Source: Erwinia typographi
GTDB lineage: Bacteria > Pseudomonadota > Gammaproteobacteria > Enterobacterales > Enterobacteriaceae
Direction of reading: 5' to 3'
Length of the DNA stretch: 64,000 nt
Assembly (NCBI RefSeq): GCF_000773975.1
Contig: NZ_JRUQ01000006.1
Span: 1-64,000 of the forward strand
The notes under the pieces were generated by a model. It worked only from the letters and a program-made list of their open reading frames with translations. It searched no databases and had not been told where the DNA came from. The position numbers were made by a program, and so were the translations under genes. Below, one piece after another: positions 1 to 12,921 of the stretch; the first letter of the stretch is position 1, and each line of letters starts with the position of its first letter.

Positions 1-32
1 GCTATTTAGGACGGGTCACATTAATAAGAACA

Positions 33-56
33 GGCGCGAATTTCGCGCCTTTTTTA
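33..56. terminator. Rho-independent terminator of an upstream gene
   Basis: A 7-bp GC-rich stem (GGCGCGA / TCGCGCC) with a 3-nt loop is followed by a run of Ts. It probably ends a transcript entering from left of the window. Confidence 0.75.
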
Positions 57-83
57 TTGGGAGCCTGATGTCTCAAATATTAT

Positions 84-102
84 TGATAACTATTATCATT
101 TG
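84..102. promoter_or_regulatory. Probable Fur box upstream of the iron ABC operon
   Basis: The sequence TGATAACTATTATCATTTG resembles the Fur consensus (GATAATGATAATCATTATC), with imperfect dyad symmetry around TAACTATTATCA. It lies about 100 bp upstream of a FecCD-type permease, so iron-dependent repression by Fur is likely. Confidence 0.6.
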
Positions 103-199
103 CTTTATTGTTACCGCCGTTACCTTTAAGGGCATCACTTTTACACTTTTCCCTTTATTATCGCTGTTCGTCTGACTTAAGTAATCACAGGTATTGAGA

Positions 200-1282
200 A
201 TGAGTGTGACCCACGACCCTGCGCAGTACGCCGCAAAACCGCAGACCGACGGCGTGATGGGCCGCTACCATCACATGCTGCGTCATCGTCTGCTGATGAT
301 GAGCGTGCTGGTACTGGCTATCCTCGCTTCGCTGGTGTTTGACTTCACCCTCGGCCCGTCTGGCTTATCGCTGGAAGCGCTGTGGCGCACGCTGCTGTCG
401 CCGGAAGCGGTCGATGCCGGCACGCGGGTCATCGTTTGGGACATTCGTCTGCCTTACGCGCTGATGGCGGTGGTAGTGGGCCTTGCCCTTGGCCTGGCCG
501 GGGCGGAGATGCAAACCATCCTGAATAACCCGCTGGCCAGCCCGTTCACCCTTGGGGTTTCCTCGGCGGCGGCGTTTGGCGCTGCGCTGGCGATCGTTCT
601 GGGGATCGGCCTGCCGGGCATTCCTGACCAGTGGTTTATTTCGGCCAACGCCTTCGTTTTTGCGCTGTTTGCCGCCCTGATGCTGGATGGCATCACGCGC
701 TGGACCAGGGTTGCCACCTCTGGCGTGGTGCTGTTTGGGATCGCGCTGGTGTTTACCTTTAATGCGCTGGTGTCGATGATGCAGTTTATTGCCAGCGAAG
801 ATACGCTACAGGGGCTGGTGTTCTGGACGATGGGGAGCCTGGCGAGAGCCTCATGGGAAAAGCTGGGGGTTCTGACGCTGGCTTTTGCCCTTCTGGTGCC
901 GTTCTCAATGATGAGCGCCTGGAAGCTGACCGCGCTGCGTCTCGGCGAGGATCGCGCCGTCAGTTTTGGTATTGACGTCCGCCGCCTGCGTCTCGGCACG
1001 CTGCTGCGCATCAGCATTCTTTCCGCGCTGGCCGTGGCCTTCGTCGGGCCGATTGGCTTTATCGGCCTGGTGGCTCCCCATATTGCGCGCATGATTTTTG
1101 GTGAGGATCACCGTTTCTATCTACCGGCCAGCGCCCTGACCGGCGCGCTGGTGCTGTCGATGGCCTCCGTGGTGTCGAAAAACCTGATCCCAGGCGTGAT
1201 CATTCCGGTGGGTATCGTGACCTCGCTGGTTGGCGTGCCGTTCTTCCTGAGCATTATTCTGCGCCACCGGGGGACTGTCTGA
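200..1282 (+). CDS. FecCD/FepD-family iron-siderophore ABC transporter permease
   Basis: This 360-aa polytopic inner-membrane protein belongs to the FecCD (BtuC-like) permease family, which moves ferric-siderophore or related iron chelates across the inner membrane. Many hydrophobic segments run from about residue 30 to the end. The family-typical gly-rich stretch GPIGFIGLVAPHIAR near residue 285 is the coupling-helix region that contacts the ATPase. I place the start at ATG 200, not the TTG six bases upstream. The stop overlaps the start of the ATPase gene (TGATG), so the two are translationally coupled. No periplasmic binding protein gene is visible in the window; it may lie to the left. 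The substrate is inferred only from the family, the upstream Fur-like site and the neighbouring cirA. Confidence 0.88.
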   Translation: MSVTHDPAQYAAKPQTDGVMGRYHHMLRHRLLMMSVLVLAILASLVFDFTLGPSGLSLEALWRTLLSPEAVDAGTRVIVWDIRLPYALMAVVVGLALGLAGAEMQTILNNPLASPFTLGVSSAAAFGAALAIVLGIGLPGIPDQWFISANAFVFALFAALMLDGITRWTRVATSGVVLFGIALVFTFNALVSMMQFIASEDTLQGLVFWTMGSLARASWEKLGVLTLAFALLVPFSMMSAWKLTALRLGEDRAVSFGIDVRRLRLGTLLRISILSALAVAFVGPIGFIGLVAPHIARMIFGEDHRFYLPASALTGALVLSMASVVSKNLIPGVIIPVGIVTSLVGVPFFLSIILRHRGTV

Positions 1283-2067
1283 TGGATGGCTTACGCATCA
1301 GTGGGTTCCATGCCGGTTACCCAAAACGCAAAATTATCAGCAATCTCAACGTACCGCTGCTGCCGCGCGGCAAAATCACCGTGCTGCTTGGACCGAACGG
1401 CTGTGGTAAATCCACGCTGCTGCGCTCGCTGGCCGGACTTAACCGTGCTGAAGGGGAAGTGTGGCTGAACGGCACCGCGCTGATGTCCCAGCCTTTTGCC
1501 CGTCGTGCGGAGAAGGTAGTTTATCTGCCGCAGTCGCTGCCGGCTGGCGTTCATCTGCATGTGCTGGAGTCGATCATTGTTGCCCAGCGGGCTTCAGGAG
1601 GGCGCAGCAGCAGCGCGAGCGAAGCGGAAGTGATGTCGGTGCTCGAACAGCTGGGGATTTCGCATCTGGCGCTGAGCTATCTGGATCAGCTCTCCGGCGG
1701 TCAGAAACAGCTGGTTGGCCTGGCGCAATCCTTAATTCGCCGCCCTGAGCTGTTATTACTGGATGAACCGCTTAGCGCGCTGGATCTGAATTATCAGTTC
1801 CACGTAATGGATTTAGTCCGCAGAGAAACGCGCAAGCGCAATATTATTACCATCGTCGTTATTCACGATATTAATATCGCGCTGCGCCATGGCGAACATG
1901 TATTAATGTTGCAGAATGGTGAATTAATTGCCGACGGTCTGCCGGAAGAGGTGATTACTCCGGAAAGTCTGGCAACCGTTTATGGGGTGAAGGGCCGCAT
2001 AGAGCGCTGCACCCAGGGAACGCCACAGGTGCTGATTGATGGCCTGGTAGCGGAACCCACGCTGTAA
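1282..2067 (+). CDS. Iron-siderophore ABC transporter ATP-binding protein (FepC/FhuC type)
   Basis: This 261-aa cytoplasmic ATPase powers the permease encoded just upstream. Visible motifs are Walker A GPNGCGKST (residues 37-45), signature LSGGQKQL, Walker B LLLLDEP and the H-loop region VVIHDIN. Length and motif spacing fit the FepC/FhuC/FecE branch. The ATG overlaps the permease stop. A strong inverted-repeat terminator follows before cirA, so permease and ATPase form their own transcription unit, probably driven from the Fur-type promoter near position 90. Confidence 0.9.
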   Translation: MDGLRISGFHAGYPKRKIISNLNVPLLPRGKITVLLGPNGCGKSTLLRSLAGLNRAEGEVWLNGTALMSQPFARRAEKVVYLPQSLPAGVHLHVLESIIVAQRASGGRSSSASEAEVMSVLEQLGISHLALSYLDQLSGGQKQLVGLAQSLIRRPELLLLDEPLSALDLNYQFHVMDLVRRETRKRNIITIVVIHDINIALRHGEHVLMLQNGELIADGLPEEVITPESLATVYGVKGRIERCTQGTPQVLIDGLVAEPTL

Positions 2068-2096
2068 TTTAAAACCGGAAGATAACCGGAAAAAGT

Positions 2097-2120
2097 CAGC
2101 AGAGTTAACTCTGCGGTTTT
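2097..2120 (+). terminator. Terminator between the ABC operon and cirA
   Basis: The perfect palindrome GCAGAGTTAACTCTGC is followed by GGTTTTTG. It separates the iron ABC genes from cirA. Confidence 0.6.
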
Positions 2121-2177
2121 TGTGTGAGCAAAGGATATTGATATCACTTTTTTAATTTGCGCCTCATGGAGAATAGC

Positions 2178-4148
2178 ATGCTCAGGTTGAATCCCGTTGT
2201 TCGCTGCGGGCTGTGCGCGTCTGCGCTGGCCTTCACTTTCCCGGTTGCTGCTGAAGAATCGGAAGAAAAAAAGCAGGATACTCTCGTTGTCACGGCTTCG
2301 GCCGTCGAAGTTAACCTCAAAGAAGCCCCTGCCAGTATCAGCGTGATTACCGCTGAAGAGATCAAACGAAAGCCGGTTCAGAACCTCAGGGATGCCCTGC
2401 GCGACGTGCCCGGCGTCCAGTTGACCAATGAAGGCGATAACCGCAAGGGCGTCAGCCTGCGCGGGCTGGACAGCAGCTATACGCTGATCCTGATCGACGG
2501 CAAGCGGGTTAACTCACGCAATGCCGTGTTCCGCCATAATGACTTTGATTTGAACTGGATCCCCGCCGATGCCATCGAGCGCATCGAAGTGGTACGCGGG
2601 CCGATGTCCTCACTGTATGGATCTGATGCCCTTGGCGGCGTGGTGAATATTATCACCCGTAAGGTGGGCAAGGCGTGGCACGGCACCTTCAGCGCCGACA
2701 CGACGGTGCAGGAGCATCGCGATCGGGGCGACAGCTACAACGGCAATTTTTTCACCAGCGGGCCGATTATTGACGATCTGCTGGGCGTCAAAGTCTACGG
2801 TAGCCTCGGCAAGCGCGAAAAGGACGGTCAGCAGGCATCGGCCAGCTCGGCCACCGGTCTCAGCCCGCGCATTGAGGGTTACACCGCCCGCGACGGTAAT
2901 GTGGAGTTTTCCCTCACGCCGACGGAAAGCCAGGATATGACCTTCGGTTACGGCTTCGATCGTCAGGATCGGGAGTCAGACTCGCTGGATAAAAACCGTC
3001 TGGAGCGGCACAACTACTCGCTTGGTCACAATGGCCGCTGGGACTGGGGCACTACCGAGCTGCGTTTTTACGGCGATCGGGTTGACAACTACACCGGCGG
3101 GGACAACATCATTGCCAAAAACAACTCGCTGGAGGGCAAGCTGGTCCTGCCGCTGGGCGAAGTGAACCAGCTGTTAACCTTCGGCGGGGAAGTGCGGCAC
3201 GATAAGCTTGAAGACCCGGTAAACCTGTCGGGCAGCGGTAAAACCTCGGCCAGCCAGTACGCGCTATTTGTCGAGGATGAATGGCGGATTTTCGATGCGC
3301 TGGCGCTGACCACCGGCGTGCGCATGGACGATCACCAAACCTATGGCGACCACTGGAGCCCGCGCGCCTATCTGGTCTACAGCGCGACGGATACCGTTAC
3401 GGTAAAAGGCGGCTGGGCTAATGCTTTCAAGGCCCCGTCGCTGCTACAGCTCAGCCCCGACTGGCAAACTAACTCCTGCCGCGGCAGCTGTAGCATTGTC
3501 GGCAGCCCGGATCTGAAGCCGGAAACCAGCGAAAGCTTTGAACTCGGTATTTACTATGCCGGAGATGAGGGGCTGCTGGAGGGCGTAACGGGCAGCATCA
3601 CCGCCTTCCAGAACAATGTCGATGATATGATCAGCATTGCGCGCACCTCTTCAGCAAGCCTGGCGCCTGGCTATACCAACTTTGTCGGCTTTGACGACAG
3701 CGGCCGTCCGGTATTCCGCTACTACAACGTCAACAAAGCGCGAATTACCGGGCTGGAAACGGAATTGAAGATCCCGCTTGATGACCGCTGGAAGTTAACG
3801 CTGAACTACACCTATACCGACGGGCGAGACCTGAGCGATGGCGGCAATAAGCCGCTGCAGGAGCTGCCGCTGCACACGGCAAACGGCACGCTGGACTGGA
3901 CGCCACTAGAGGACTGGTCGCTCTATCTGCAGGCGAACTACTCCGGCGAGCGGCGAACGCTGAACAACGATGGCTCAACGCCGGGCGGTTACGTGCTGTG
4001 GAATACCGGGGCATCCTGGCAGGCGACCAAAGCCGTTAAGCTGCGGGCAGGGGTACTGAACCTCGTTGACAAAGATCTCAACCGGGACAGCTACAGTTAT
4101 AACGAAGATGGCCGTCGCTACTTCGCGGCGCTGGACTATACTTTCTGA
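2178..4148 (+). CDS. cirA: TonB-dependent catecholate siderophore receptor CirA
   Basis: This 656-aa outer-membrane beta-barrel receptor matches E. coli CirA (catecholate receptor, colicin I receptor) closely over its whole length. Examples are the plug-domain stretches [36 protein letters not shown] and [17 protein letters not shown]. The TonB box is ETLVV-like (DTLVVTAS) just after a signal peptide that ends at about AAE. The C terminus ends in an aromatic Phe, as outer-membrane proteins do. ATG 2178 is preferred because GGAG lies six bases upstream and the N terminus MLRLNP aligns with MFRLNP of CirA. Adjacent iron ABC genes suggest a joint iron-uptake locus. Confidence 0.95.
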   Translation: MLRLNPVVRCGLCASALAFTFPVAAEESEEKKQDTLVVTASAVEVNLKEAPASISVITAEEIKRKPVQNLRDALRDVPGVQLTNEGDNRKGVSLRGLDSSYTLILIDGKRVNSRNAVFRHNDFDLNWIPADAIERIEVVRGPMSSLYGSDALGGVVNIITRKVGKAWHGTFSADTTVQEHRDRGDSYNGNFFTSGPIIDDLLGVKVYGSLGKREKDGQQASASSATGLSPRIEGYTARDGNVEFSLTPTESQDMTFGYGFDRQDRESDSLDKNRLERHNYSLGHNGRWDWGTTELRFYGDRVDNYTGGDNIIAKNNSLEGKLVLPLGEVNQLLTFGGEVRHDKLEDPVNLSGSGKTSASQYALFVEDEWRIFDALALTTGVRMDDHQTYGDHWSPRAYLVYSATDTVTVKGGWANAFKAPSLLQLSPDWQTNSCRGSCSIVGSPDLKPETSESFELGIYYAGDEGLLEGVTGSITAFQNNVDDMISIARTSSASLAPGYTNFVGFDDSGRPVFRYYNVNKARITGLETELKIPLDDRWKLTLNYTYTDGRDLSDGGNKPLQELPLHTANGTLDWTPLEDWSLYLQANYSGERRTLNNDGSTPGGYVLWNTGASWQATKAVKLRAGVLNLVDKDLNRDSYSYNEDGRRYFAALDYTF

Positions 4149-4174
4149 TCGGGTGAGAGGAAGTGCGATCGATA

Positions 4175-4205
4175 AGAAGCCGGGCAGCGCCCGGCTTCTC
4201 TGTTT
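4175..4205. terminator. Bidirectional terminator between cirA and the S-formylglutathione hydrolase gene
   Basis: A long stem (AGAAGCCGGGC / GCCCGGCTTCT) lies between two convergent genes, with T-rich flank on the plus side. Confidence 0.7.
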
Positions 4206-5047
4206 TATGCCAGCAGATGCTGCGCATGGAACCGCAGATGATCTTCCACAAAACTGGCGATGAAGAAGTAGCTGTGGTCGTACCCTGGCTGAATCCGCAC
4301 GGTAAGCGGATAGCCTTTTTCGCTGGCGATCTCTGTCAGGCGCTCAGGATGCAACTGATCGGCCAGGAACTGATCGCTGTCGCCCTGATCGATCAGCATC
4401 GGCAGCTTCGCCGTGCTGTTGCGCATCAGCCAGCAGCTGTCGTACTGGCACCAGGTCTGGCGATCTTCACCAAGATAGGCGCTGAACGCTTTTTGTCCCC
4501 ACGGAACTTCGGCCGGATTAACAATTGGCGCAAACGCTGAGGCAGAGGTGAATCTGCCGGGATTTCTCAGCGCCAGCATTATCGCGCCGTGTCCGCCCAT
4601 CGAATGCCCCATAATCGCCTGACGATCGCTGACGTTGAAATTACCGGCAATCAGCGCAGGCAGCTCTTCGTTCAGGTAGTCGTACATGCGGAAATGGTCG
4701 CTCCACGGGGCCTGGGTTGCGTTCAGATAGAACCCTGCGCCCTGGCCCAGGTCGTAACCCTCATCATTCGCCACGCTTTCACCGCGCGGGCTGGTATCCG
4801 GCATCACCAGTACGATACCCAGTTCCGCCGCCAGGCGCTGGGCACCTGACTTGGTGGAAAAGTTCTCATCGGTACAGGTCAGCCCGGCCAGGAAAAACAA
4901 CACCGGCGGCGGAGACTCCCGCTTTGGCCCCGGCAGGAAAATGCTGAAGGTCATCGCGCAGTTCAGCGAGGTGGACGGATGGCGATAGCGCTGCTGCCAG
5001 CCGCCAAACATTCGGTGTTCTTCAAGAAGCTCCAGAGTGGATGGCAT
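4205..5047 (-). CDS. fghA: S-formylglutathione hydrolase (FrmB/YeiG type)
   Basis: This 280-aa serine hydrolase cleaves S-formylglutathione to formate and glutathione, the second step of glutathione-dependent formaldehyde detoxification. Esterase-D family features are visible: the nucleophile elbow [17 protein letters not shown] near the N terminus, and an Asp/His pair downstream ([16 protein letters not shown]). I take ATG 5047, giving [11 protein letters not shown], because TCAGGAGGATTG precedes it; an earlier in-frame start would add 19 residues unlike the family. It lies 13 nt downstream of the formaldehyde dehydrogenase gene on the same strand, so the two enzymes of the pathway form an operon. 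In E. coli the yeiG paralogue sits beside folE without this dehydrogenase. Confidence 0.93.
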   Translation of the reverse strand: MPSTLELLEEHRMFGGWQQRYRHPSTSLNCAMTFSIFLPGPKRESPPPVLFFLAGLTCTDENFSTKSGAQRLAAELGIVLVMPDTSPRGESVANDEGYDLGQGAGFYLNATQAPWSDHFRMYDYLNEELPALIAGNFNVSDRQAIMGHSMGGHGAIMLALRNPGRFTSASAFAPIVNPAEVPWGQKAFSAYLGEDRQTWCQYDSCWLMRNSTAKLPMLIDQGDSDQFLADQLHPERLTEIASEKGYPLTVRIQPGYDHSYFFIASFVEDHLRFHAQHLLA

Positions 5048-5060
5048 CAATCCTCCTGAT

Positions 5061-7102
<2,042 letters not shown>

Positions 7103-7229
7103 TGATTCTCGTCTCGTAAACAACTTGGTTATTATTATTCACTTTCCGTGAGTATAGCTATCGGGCAGGATAGTGGCAACATTTTATCGGCACTGATGCC
7201 GGCTGGTACTGAAACAGGGTAAGGAGTCA

Positions 7230-8369
7230 ATGATGGCTTTACGCGTAGCGTTGAGTGCGTTTCTGTCGCTGGTGGTGGCGATGGGGATTGGGCGGTTTGC
7301 TTTTACACCCCAGGTTCCACTGATGATTAATGAACACCAGCTTTCGCTGACCAGCGCCGGAGTTGTCGCCGCCTTTAACTACCTGGGCTATCTCTGCGGT
7401 TCATGGAACGCAATGCGAGCTACGCGGCAGGTTGAGCTGCGCCTGAAGCTGGGGATTTGGGGCGCCGTGGCGCTGACCCTGCTTTCCGCCTGTGCCACCG
7501 GCCCGTGGCTGCACGGCATTATTCGCTTCTTTATCGGCTGGGCGAGCGGCTGGGCAATGGTGCTGATTGCCGCCTGGAGCAACGAGTATCTGCAAAGGCT
7601 GGGCAGGCCGGGGCTGAGTGCGGCGGTATTTGCCGGACCCGGCACCGGCATTTTCCTGAGCGGCATACTGGCGGTGGCGCTGCATTCGCAGCAGGTGAGC
7701 GCAACCTGGGCTTGGTGCGCCTACGGCGTGCTGGCGCTGGCGCTGGTGGTGTTAATAGCGCGCAACCTCCCGCGGCGTGGGGAGCTTCATCGTCCTGAGA
7801 CGGCACCGGAGCCGCTGGTGCTGACTGCCGGGCTGAAAAGGCTGGTATGGAGCTACAGCCTGGCCGGATTTGGCTATATCCTGCCTGCCACCTTTCTCTC
7901 GCAGATGGCCGCCTCTCGCTTCCCCGGCAGCCCGGTCGCCCAGTTCGTCTGGCCGATCTTTGGCGGCGCGGCGGTGCTCGGCATTGTTTTGGGGATACTG
8001 ACGCGCCACTACGGCAGCGCCAATACCCGTCTTGCCATTGCTTTGTGGGCGCAGGCGGCGGGCGTTTTTTGTGCGGACGCCGTGCCGGGAATTGGCGGGC
8101 TGGCGCTGGGGGCGGCGCTGATCGGCGGTGGCTTCCTTTGTGTCGTGCAACTCTCGTTGCAATATGGGCGCGAGCTGGCCCCGCGACACACGCGCTACCT
8201 TGCCGGTTTACTGACTACGGGATATGCGGTTGGGCAACTGGTAGGGCCGCTGCTTTCGGCCCTTTCCACCACGCTAACCCATCAGCTTGAGCCAGCGCTG
8301 TATGTGGCGGGAGCAGGGCTGGTGGTGGCCGGAGCCTTAGTCTGGAAGCGCGACCCGGCGGCTGAATGA
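7230..8369 (+). CDS. YbfB/YjiJ-family MFS transporter
   Basis: This roughly 379-aa inner-membrane protein has about 12 hydrophobic segments and opens with [22 protein letters not shown], typical of the YbfB/YjiJ branch of the major facilitator superfamily. AAGGAG precedes two adjacent ATG codons (7230 and 7233), so the exact start is uncertain by one codon. It is divergent from the LysR gene, which probably controls it. The substrate is unknown; family members are mostly uncharacterised exporters. Confidence 0.82.
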   Translation: MMALRVALSAFLSLVVAMGIGRFAFTPQVPLMINEHQLSLTSAGVVAAFNYLGYLCGSWNAMRATRQVELRLKLGIWGAVALTLLSACATGPWLHGIIRFFIGWASGWAMVLIAAWSNEYLQRLGRPGLSAAVFAGPGTGIFLSGILAVALHSQQVSATWAWCAYGVLALALVVLIARNLPRRGELHRPETAPEPLVLTAGLKRLVWSYSLAGFGYILPATFLSQMAASRFPGSPVAQFVWPIFGGAAVLGIVLGILTRHYGSANTRLAIALWAQAAGVFCADAVPGIGGLALGAALIGGGFLCVVQLSLQYGRELAPRHTRYLAGLLTTGYAVGQLVGPLLSALSTTLTHQLEPALYVAGAGLVVAGALVWKRDPAAE

Positions 8370-8493
8370 AACAGTTTCACGGCTCTTTAAATTGATTCAC
8401 TGGATTAACGGCGCATTGTGTACCAAAATACCGCCTCAGAATTTATGCAGGCCCTTTGCAGGCCAGCGTTACACCTGCCGGAGAAGAATCATC

Positions 8494-9159
8494 ATGGCTG
8501 CGTTAAGTCAGGAAGCCGCACTTGTTCACGAGGCGCTACTCGCTCGTGGACTGGAAACCCCGTTACGCTCACCCGTGCGTGAAATGGATGACGAAACCCG
8601 TAAGCGGCTGATTGCCGGCCATATGACCGAAATCATGCAGCTGCTCAATCTCGATCTGGAAGATGACAGCCTGGCTGAAACGCCGCACCGCATTGCTAAA
8701 ATGTATGTGAACGAAGTTTTCTCCGGTCTGGATTACGCCAACTTCCCGAAAATCACCGTCATTGAGAACAAAATGAAGGTGGATGAGATGGTGACCGTGC
8801 GTGATATCACGCTTACCAGCACCTGTGAGCATCACTTTGTGATCATCGACGGTAAGGCGACCGTCGCCTATATCCCAAAAGAAAAGGTGATCGGCCTGTC
8901 GAAGATTAACCGCATCGTACAGTTCTTCTCGTCGCGCCCACAGGTGCAGGAACGCCTGACTCAGCAGATCCTTCTGGCGCTGCAAACGCTGCTGGGCACC
9001 AATAACGTGGCCGTCTCAATCGATGCGGTGCACTACTGCGTGAAGGCGCGCGGCATTCGTGATGCGACCAGCGCCACCACCACGACTTCGCTGGGCGGAT
9101 TATTCAAATCCAGTCAGAACACCCGCCAGGAATTCTTGCGTGCGGTGCGCCACAGCTAG
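8494..9159 (+). CDS. folE: GTP cyclohydrolase I
   Basis: FolE converts GTP to 7,8-dihydroneopterin triphosphate, the first step of folate synthesis. The 221-aa product is nearly collinear with E. coli FolE, with the zinc-ligand motif STCEHHF, the downstream cysteine in VHYCVKARG, and the end [13 protein letters not shown] use ATG 8494 ([15 protein letters not shown]), which aligns with the E. coli start; the upstream open frame has no such similarity. yeiB follows 20 bp downstream, as in E. coli. Confidence 0.97.
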   Translation: MAALSQEAALVHEALLARGLETPLRSPVREMDDETRKRLIAGHMTEIMQLLNLDLEDDSLAETPHRIAKMYVNEVFSGLDYANFPKITVIENKMKVDEMVTVRDITLTSTCEHHFVIIDGKATVAYIPKEKVIGLSKINRIVQFFSSRPQVQERLTQQILLALQTLLGTNNVAVSIDAVHYCVKARGIRDATSATTTTSLGGLFKSSQNTRQEFLRAVRHS

Positions 9160-9179
9160 TTACCATTAACAGGAATTCC

Positions 9180-10346
9180 ATGCCACGCATTCACACGCTG
9201 GATTTTATTCGTGGCCTGGCCATTCTGGGTATCCTGCTGCTCAATATCGTCGCTTTCGGGCTGCCCTCGGCGGCCTATCTTAACCCTGCCTGGCAGGGCA
9301 GGATGCCGCCGCTAAGCGACACGCTAAGCTGGGCAGCAACCGATCTCCTCGCGCAGGTTAAATTTCTCTCCCTGTTTGCGCTGCTGTTTGGCGCCAGTCT
9401 GCAAATGTTGCTGCCGCGAGGCAAGCGCTGGCTTCAGGCGCGGCTGGTCTGGCTGATGGTCTTTGGGCTGCTGCATAATATTTTCCTGTGGGACGGTGAT
9501 ATTCTGCTCGACTACGGCCTGATTGGGCTGGCGGTGTGGCGGATGATCCGCGATGTTCCTTCCTCCCGACAGCTGTTGAACACTGGCGTGATGCTGTACG
9601 TCATTGGCAGCGCCGTTTTACTGCTTCTCGGGCTGGGGACCGGCTCTGCGCCGAATAGCTCCTGGATACCCGGCATGGCCAACGTGCAGTACGAAACGTT
9701 CTGGCATACGCAGGGGGGCTGGCAGGCCATTCAGGGCCGGATGAGCCAGTTCTCTTCCAGCCTTATGGCGCTGGCGGCGCAGTATGGCTGGCAGTTAGCC
9801 GGATTGATGATGGTGGGCGGCGCGCTAATGCGCAACGGCTGGCTACAGGGCCAGCGCAGTCTGGCGCACTATCGTCGGGCGGCGCTGTTCCTTATCTCCC
9901 TGTCGTGGCTGATCCAACTCCCCAGCCTGTATCTACAGTGGAACAGCGGCTGGGACTTCCGCCGGGCGGCTTTCTTTCTCCAGGTGCCGCGTGAGCTGGG
10001 CGCGCCGCTTCAGGCCGTGGGCTATGCAGCCCTCTGTTATGGCTTCTGGCCAACGCTTTCATCTCTTAAAATCACCTATGCCGTCAGCTGTGTCGGGCGG
10101 ATGGCGCTGAGCAACTATCTGCTGCAAACGCTGGTCTGCACCACGCTTTTCGACCGTCTGGGCCTGTTCAACAAGTTCGACCGTCTGCAGCTGCTCGCGC
10201 TGGTTCCTGCCGTCTGGGCCATCAATGTGCTGTTCTCACTGCTCTGGCTGCGTCATTTCCGTCAGGGACCGGTTGAATGGCTTTGGCGCAAACTGACCCG
10301 GCTAAGCGGTGGCGAGCCGCTGGAAAAAAGCCCTCTCGGAGGATGA
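9180..10346 (+). CDS. yeiB: DUF418-family membrane protein YeiB
   Basis: This 388-aa polytopic membrane protein starts PRIHTLDFIRGLAILGILLLNI, the hallmark N terminus of the DUF418/heparan-acetyltransferase-like family, and ends with the DUF418 region (SNYLLQTLVCTTLF...PVEWLWRKLT). Its function is unknown. Position directly after folE and before galS matches the E. coli gene order. Confidence 0.92.
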   Translation: MPRIHTLDFIRGLAILGILLLNIVAFGLPSAAYLNPAWQGRMPPLSDTLSWAATDLLAQVKFLSLFALLFGASLQMLLPRGKRWLQARLVWLMVFGLLHNIFLWDGDILLDYGLIGLAVWRMIRDVPSSRQLLNTGVMLYVIGSAVLLLLGLGTGSAPNSSWIPGMANVQYETFWHTQGGWQAIQGRMSQFSSSLMALAAQYGWQLAGLMMVGGALMRNGWLQGQRSLAHYRRAALFLISLSWLIQLPSLYLQWNSGWDFRRAAFFLQVPRELGAPLQAVGYAALCYGFWPTLSSLKITYAVSCVGRMALSNYLLQTLVCTTLFDRLGLFNKFDRLQLLALVPAVWAINVLFSLLWLRHFRQGPVEWLWRKLTRLSGGEPLEKSPLGG

Positions 10347-10372
10347 CGGCCGTCACAAAGGTTGCAGAATTG

Positions 10373-10408
10373 TATGTAACCGTTTTCATCCTTGTGACGA
10401 GATTCACG
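10373..10408 (+). promoter_or_regulatory. galS promoter operators: gal operator and CRP site
   Basis: A GalR/GalS half-palindromic operator (TGTAACCGTTTTCA region, 10373-10390) is followed by a near-consensus CRP site TGTGACGAGATTCACG (10393-10408). The same pair recurs before mglB, so galS is probably autoregulated and catabolite-activated. Confidence 0.75.
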
Positions 10409-10497
10409 TAGCACAGCATTGACCCCTGCCAGAATAGCCGCCAGAACACAGTGTCAGGACGGACTATGCAAAACTTACTCTTCCCTGGTAATCCCCT

Positions 10498-11538
10498 ATG
10501 ATTACCATCCGTGATGTGGCCAGAGAGGCTGGCGTATCGGTAGCAACGGTTTCCCGCGTGCTGAATAACAGCGCCGCCGTCACCCCGGAAACCCGTGAGA
10601 TGGTGCTGAACATTGTTGAAACGCTGGGCTACCGGCCGAACGCCAACGCTCAGGCGCTGGCTACTCAGGTCAGCGACACCATTGGCGTGGTGGTGATGGA
10701 CGTGTCCGACCCCTTCTTTGGCGCGCTGGTCAAAGCGGTAGATACCGTTGCCCAACGTATGCAAAAACATGTGCTTATCAACAACTCTTACCATCAGGCG
10801 GACAAAGAGCGTCATGCCATTGAGGTGCTGATCCGCCAGCGCTGCAACGCGCTGGTGGTCCATGCCAAGGCGCTGGGCGACGCTGAGCTGCGCTCTTTGA
10901 TGGACCAGATACCGGGCATGGTGCTGATTAACCGTACCGTGCCGGGCTACGCCCATCGCTGCGTTTGCCTGGACAATATCAGCGGCGCGCTGATGGCGAC
11001 GCGCATGCTTCAGCAGCAGGGACATCAGCGTATCGGCTACCTCGGCTCCAGCCATCCGATTGAGGACGTGGAGCAGCGGCGGACGGGCTGGCAGCAGGCG
11101 TTGGCAGAGCAGGGGATAACGCCTCCAGAGAGCTGGGTCGCCAGCGCTGAACCAGACATGCAGGGGGGAGAGGCGGCAATGGTTGAGCTGCTGGGACGCA
11201 ACCTGCATCTGACGGCGGTGTTTGCCTACAACGACAGCATGGCAGCTGGTGCGCTGGCGGCGTTGAAAGACAACGGTATTGCGGTGCCACAGCATTTATC
11301 GCTGGTCGGTTTCGACGATATTCCGATCTCGCGCTATACCGATCCGCAACTGACGACGGTTCGCTATCCTATTGTTTCTATGGCGAAACTGGCTACTGAA
11401 CTGGCGCTGAAAGGCGCGGCTGGCGAGCTGGATGAGAGCGCGGAGCACTGCTTTATGCCGACGCTGGTTCGCCGTCATTCCGTGGCATCGCGGCAAAATG
11501 TGGCAGCCGTCACTAACTCAAGCGATTCCGCGGTGTAA
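10498..11538 (+). CDS. galS: mgl repressor/galactose isorepressor, LacI family
   Basis: This 346-aa protein has a LacI-type helix-turn-helix ([20 protein letters not shown]) and a periplasmic-binding-like sugar-sensing domain. It represses the mgl galactose-transport operon until galactose is bound. Position immediately upstream of mglB, plus matching operators before both genes, identifies it as GalS and not GalR. Confidence 0.95.
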   Translation: MITIRDVAREAGVSVATVSRVLNNSAAVTPETREMVLNIVETLGYRPNANAQALATQVSDTIGVVVMDVSDPFFGALVKAVDTVAQRMQKHVLINNSYHQADKERHAIEVLIRQRCNALVVHAKALGDAELRSLMDQIPGMVLINRTVPGYAHRCVCLDNISGALMATRMLQQQGHQRIGYLGSSHPIEDVEQRRTGWQQALAEQGITPPESWVASAEPDMQGGEAAMVELLGRNLHLTAVFAYNDSMAAGALAALKDNGIAVPQHLSLVGFDDIPISRYTDPQLTTVRYPIVSMAKLATELALKGAAGELDESAEHCFMPTLVRRHSVASRQNVAAVTNSSDSAV

Positions 11539-11566
11539 CCGTTTTCAATTTGTGAGTAAATTCACA
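11533..11566 (+). promoter_or_regulatory. mglB promoter: gal operator and CRP site
   Basis: The gal operator GTGTAACCGTTTTCAA (11533-11548) overlaps the end of galS. It is followed by the CRP site TGTGAGTAAATTCACA (11551-11566). This is the same operator/CRP arrangement as upstream of galS. Confidence 0.8.
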
Positions 11567-11856
11567 GTTAATTAACATCACTCTCTCTATGATGGCAGCA
11601 GCTTACAGAGGGTGAAACATTATGTAACGTGGCCGGTTCCCGTGATACCAGCCGCAAGCCTCTCAGTGAAACAGTTCATTACACAGCGTTCTGGAAGCGT
11701 TACCGCACAGGGAAGTCGGGTTTGTTTTAACAAATAATCGGCTTTGCTTAACGTTTTATTAACTTTATGCCTGCCGGAAAAATTAACGCGCTGCCTTTTC
11801 CCCTCGCGGATTGCGCAGAGCGTTGAGTAAGACCCTACAAAAAAACCGGAGATACC
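11567..11856 (+). other. mglB promoter and long leader, no gene seen
   Basis: This 290-bp stretch separates the CRP site from mglB. It should hold the mgl promoter and a long 5' leader. No convincing open frame or further regulatory element was recognised, apart from an ACCGGAG ribosome-binding site just before mglB. Confidence 0.6.
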
Positions 11857-12852
11857 ATGAATAAGAAGGCTTTCACGCTCACAGCCCTGGTGGCCAGCAT
11901 GATGTTTGGCGCAGCGGCGCAGGCAGCCGATACTCGCATCGGCGTGACCATCTACAAATATGATGACAACTTCATGTCCGTCGTGCGTAAAGACATCGAG
12001 AAAGATGCGAAAGACAGCCCCGGTATTCAGCTGTTGATGAACGACTCACAGAACAGCCAGTCAACCCAGAACGACCAGGTTGACGTGCTGGTGGCGAAAG
12101 GCGTGAAAGCGCTGGCTATTAACCTGGTTGACCCAGCCGCTGCGGCCGTGGTGATCGGCAAAGCCAAAGCGAACGACATTCCTATTGTGTTCTTTAACAA
12201 AGAACCTACCGCGAAAGCGCTGGCCAGCTACGACAAGGCTTACTACGTCGGGACCGACTCTAAAGAGTCCGGCGTGAAGCAGGGCGAGCTGATTGAGAAG
12301 CACTGGAAAGCGACGCCTGCGTGGGATCTGAACAAAGATGGCGTGATCCAGTTCGTGCTGCTGAAAGGCGAGCCGGGCCACCCGGATGCGGAAGCCCGTA
12401 CTAAATACGTTATTGATACCCTGAATAAAGACGGCGTGAAAACTCAGCAGCTGCATCTGGATACCGCTATGTGGGATACCGCCCAGGCGAAAGATAAGAT
12501 GGATGCGTGGTTGTCCGGCCCGAACGGCAACAAAATTGAAGTGGTCATCGCCAATAACGATGCGATGGCAATGGGCGCGGTTGAAGCGCTGAAAGCGCAC
12601 AACAAATCCTCGGTGCCGGTCTTCGGCGTGGATGCGCTGCCGGAAGCGCTGGCATTGGTGAAATCTGGCGCCATGGCCGGAACCGTGCTTAACGATGCCG
12701 AAAACCAGGCAAAAGCCACGCTTGAGATGGCGAAAAACCTGGCCGATGGCAAACCGGCTACCGAAGGGACTAACTATAAGCTTGACGGCAAAGTGGTTCG
12801 CGTAGCCTACGTGCCGATTGATAAAGAAAATCTCTCTCAGTTCACCAAATAA
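11857..12852 (+). CDS. mglB: D-galactose/methyl-galactoside periplasmic binding protein
   Basis: This 331-aa protein has a clear signal peptide ([23 protein letters not shown]) cleaved before [17 protein letters not shown]. It binds D-galactose and D-glucose in the periplasm for the MglABC transporter and serves as the ligand-bound partner of the Trg chemoreceptor in E. coli. The calcium-binding loop DLNKDGVIQ and hinge regions match the family. It is the first gene of mglBAC. Confidence 0.97.
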   Translation: MNKKAFTLTALVASMMFGAAAQAADTRIGVTIYKYDDNFMSVVRKDIEKDAKDSPGIQLLMNDSQNSQSTQNDQVDVLVAKGVKALAINLVDPAAAAVVIGKAKANDIPIVFFNKEPTAKALASYDKAYYVGTDSKESGVKQGELIEKHWKATPAWDLNKDGVIQFVLLKGEPGHPDAEARTKYVIDTLNKDGVKTQQLHLDTAMWDTAQAKDKMDAWLSGPNGNKIEVVIANNDAMAMGAVEALKAHNKSSVPVFGVDALPEALALVKSGAMAGTVLNDAENQAKATLEMAKNLADGKPATEGTNYKLDGKVVRVAYVPIDKENLSQFTK

Positions 12853-12921
12853 TAGCCGTACCTGTACCGGGCCAGCCGTTTAGCTGGCCCGCTTTCACGC
12901 AACGTTCAGCCAGGTAGAATT

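Noticed and set aside
68-175. A 35-codon hydrophobic frame (MSQILLITIIICFIVTAV...) before the iron ABC permease.
   Set aside because: It overlaps the Fur-box-like sequence and its hydrophobicity follows from the AT-rich operator. No independent support.
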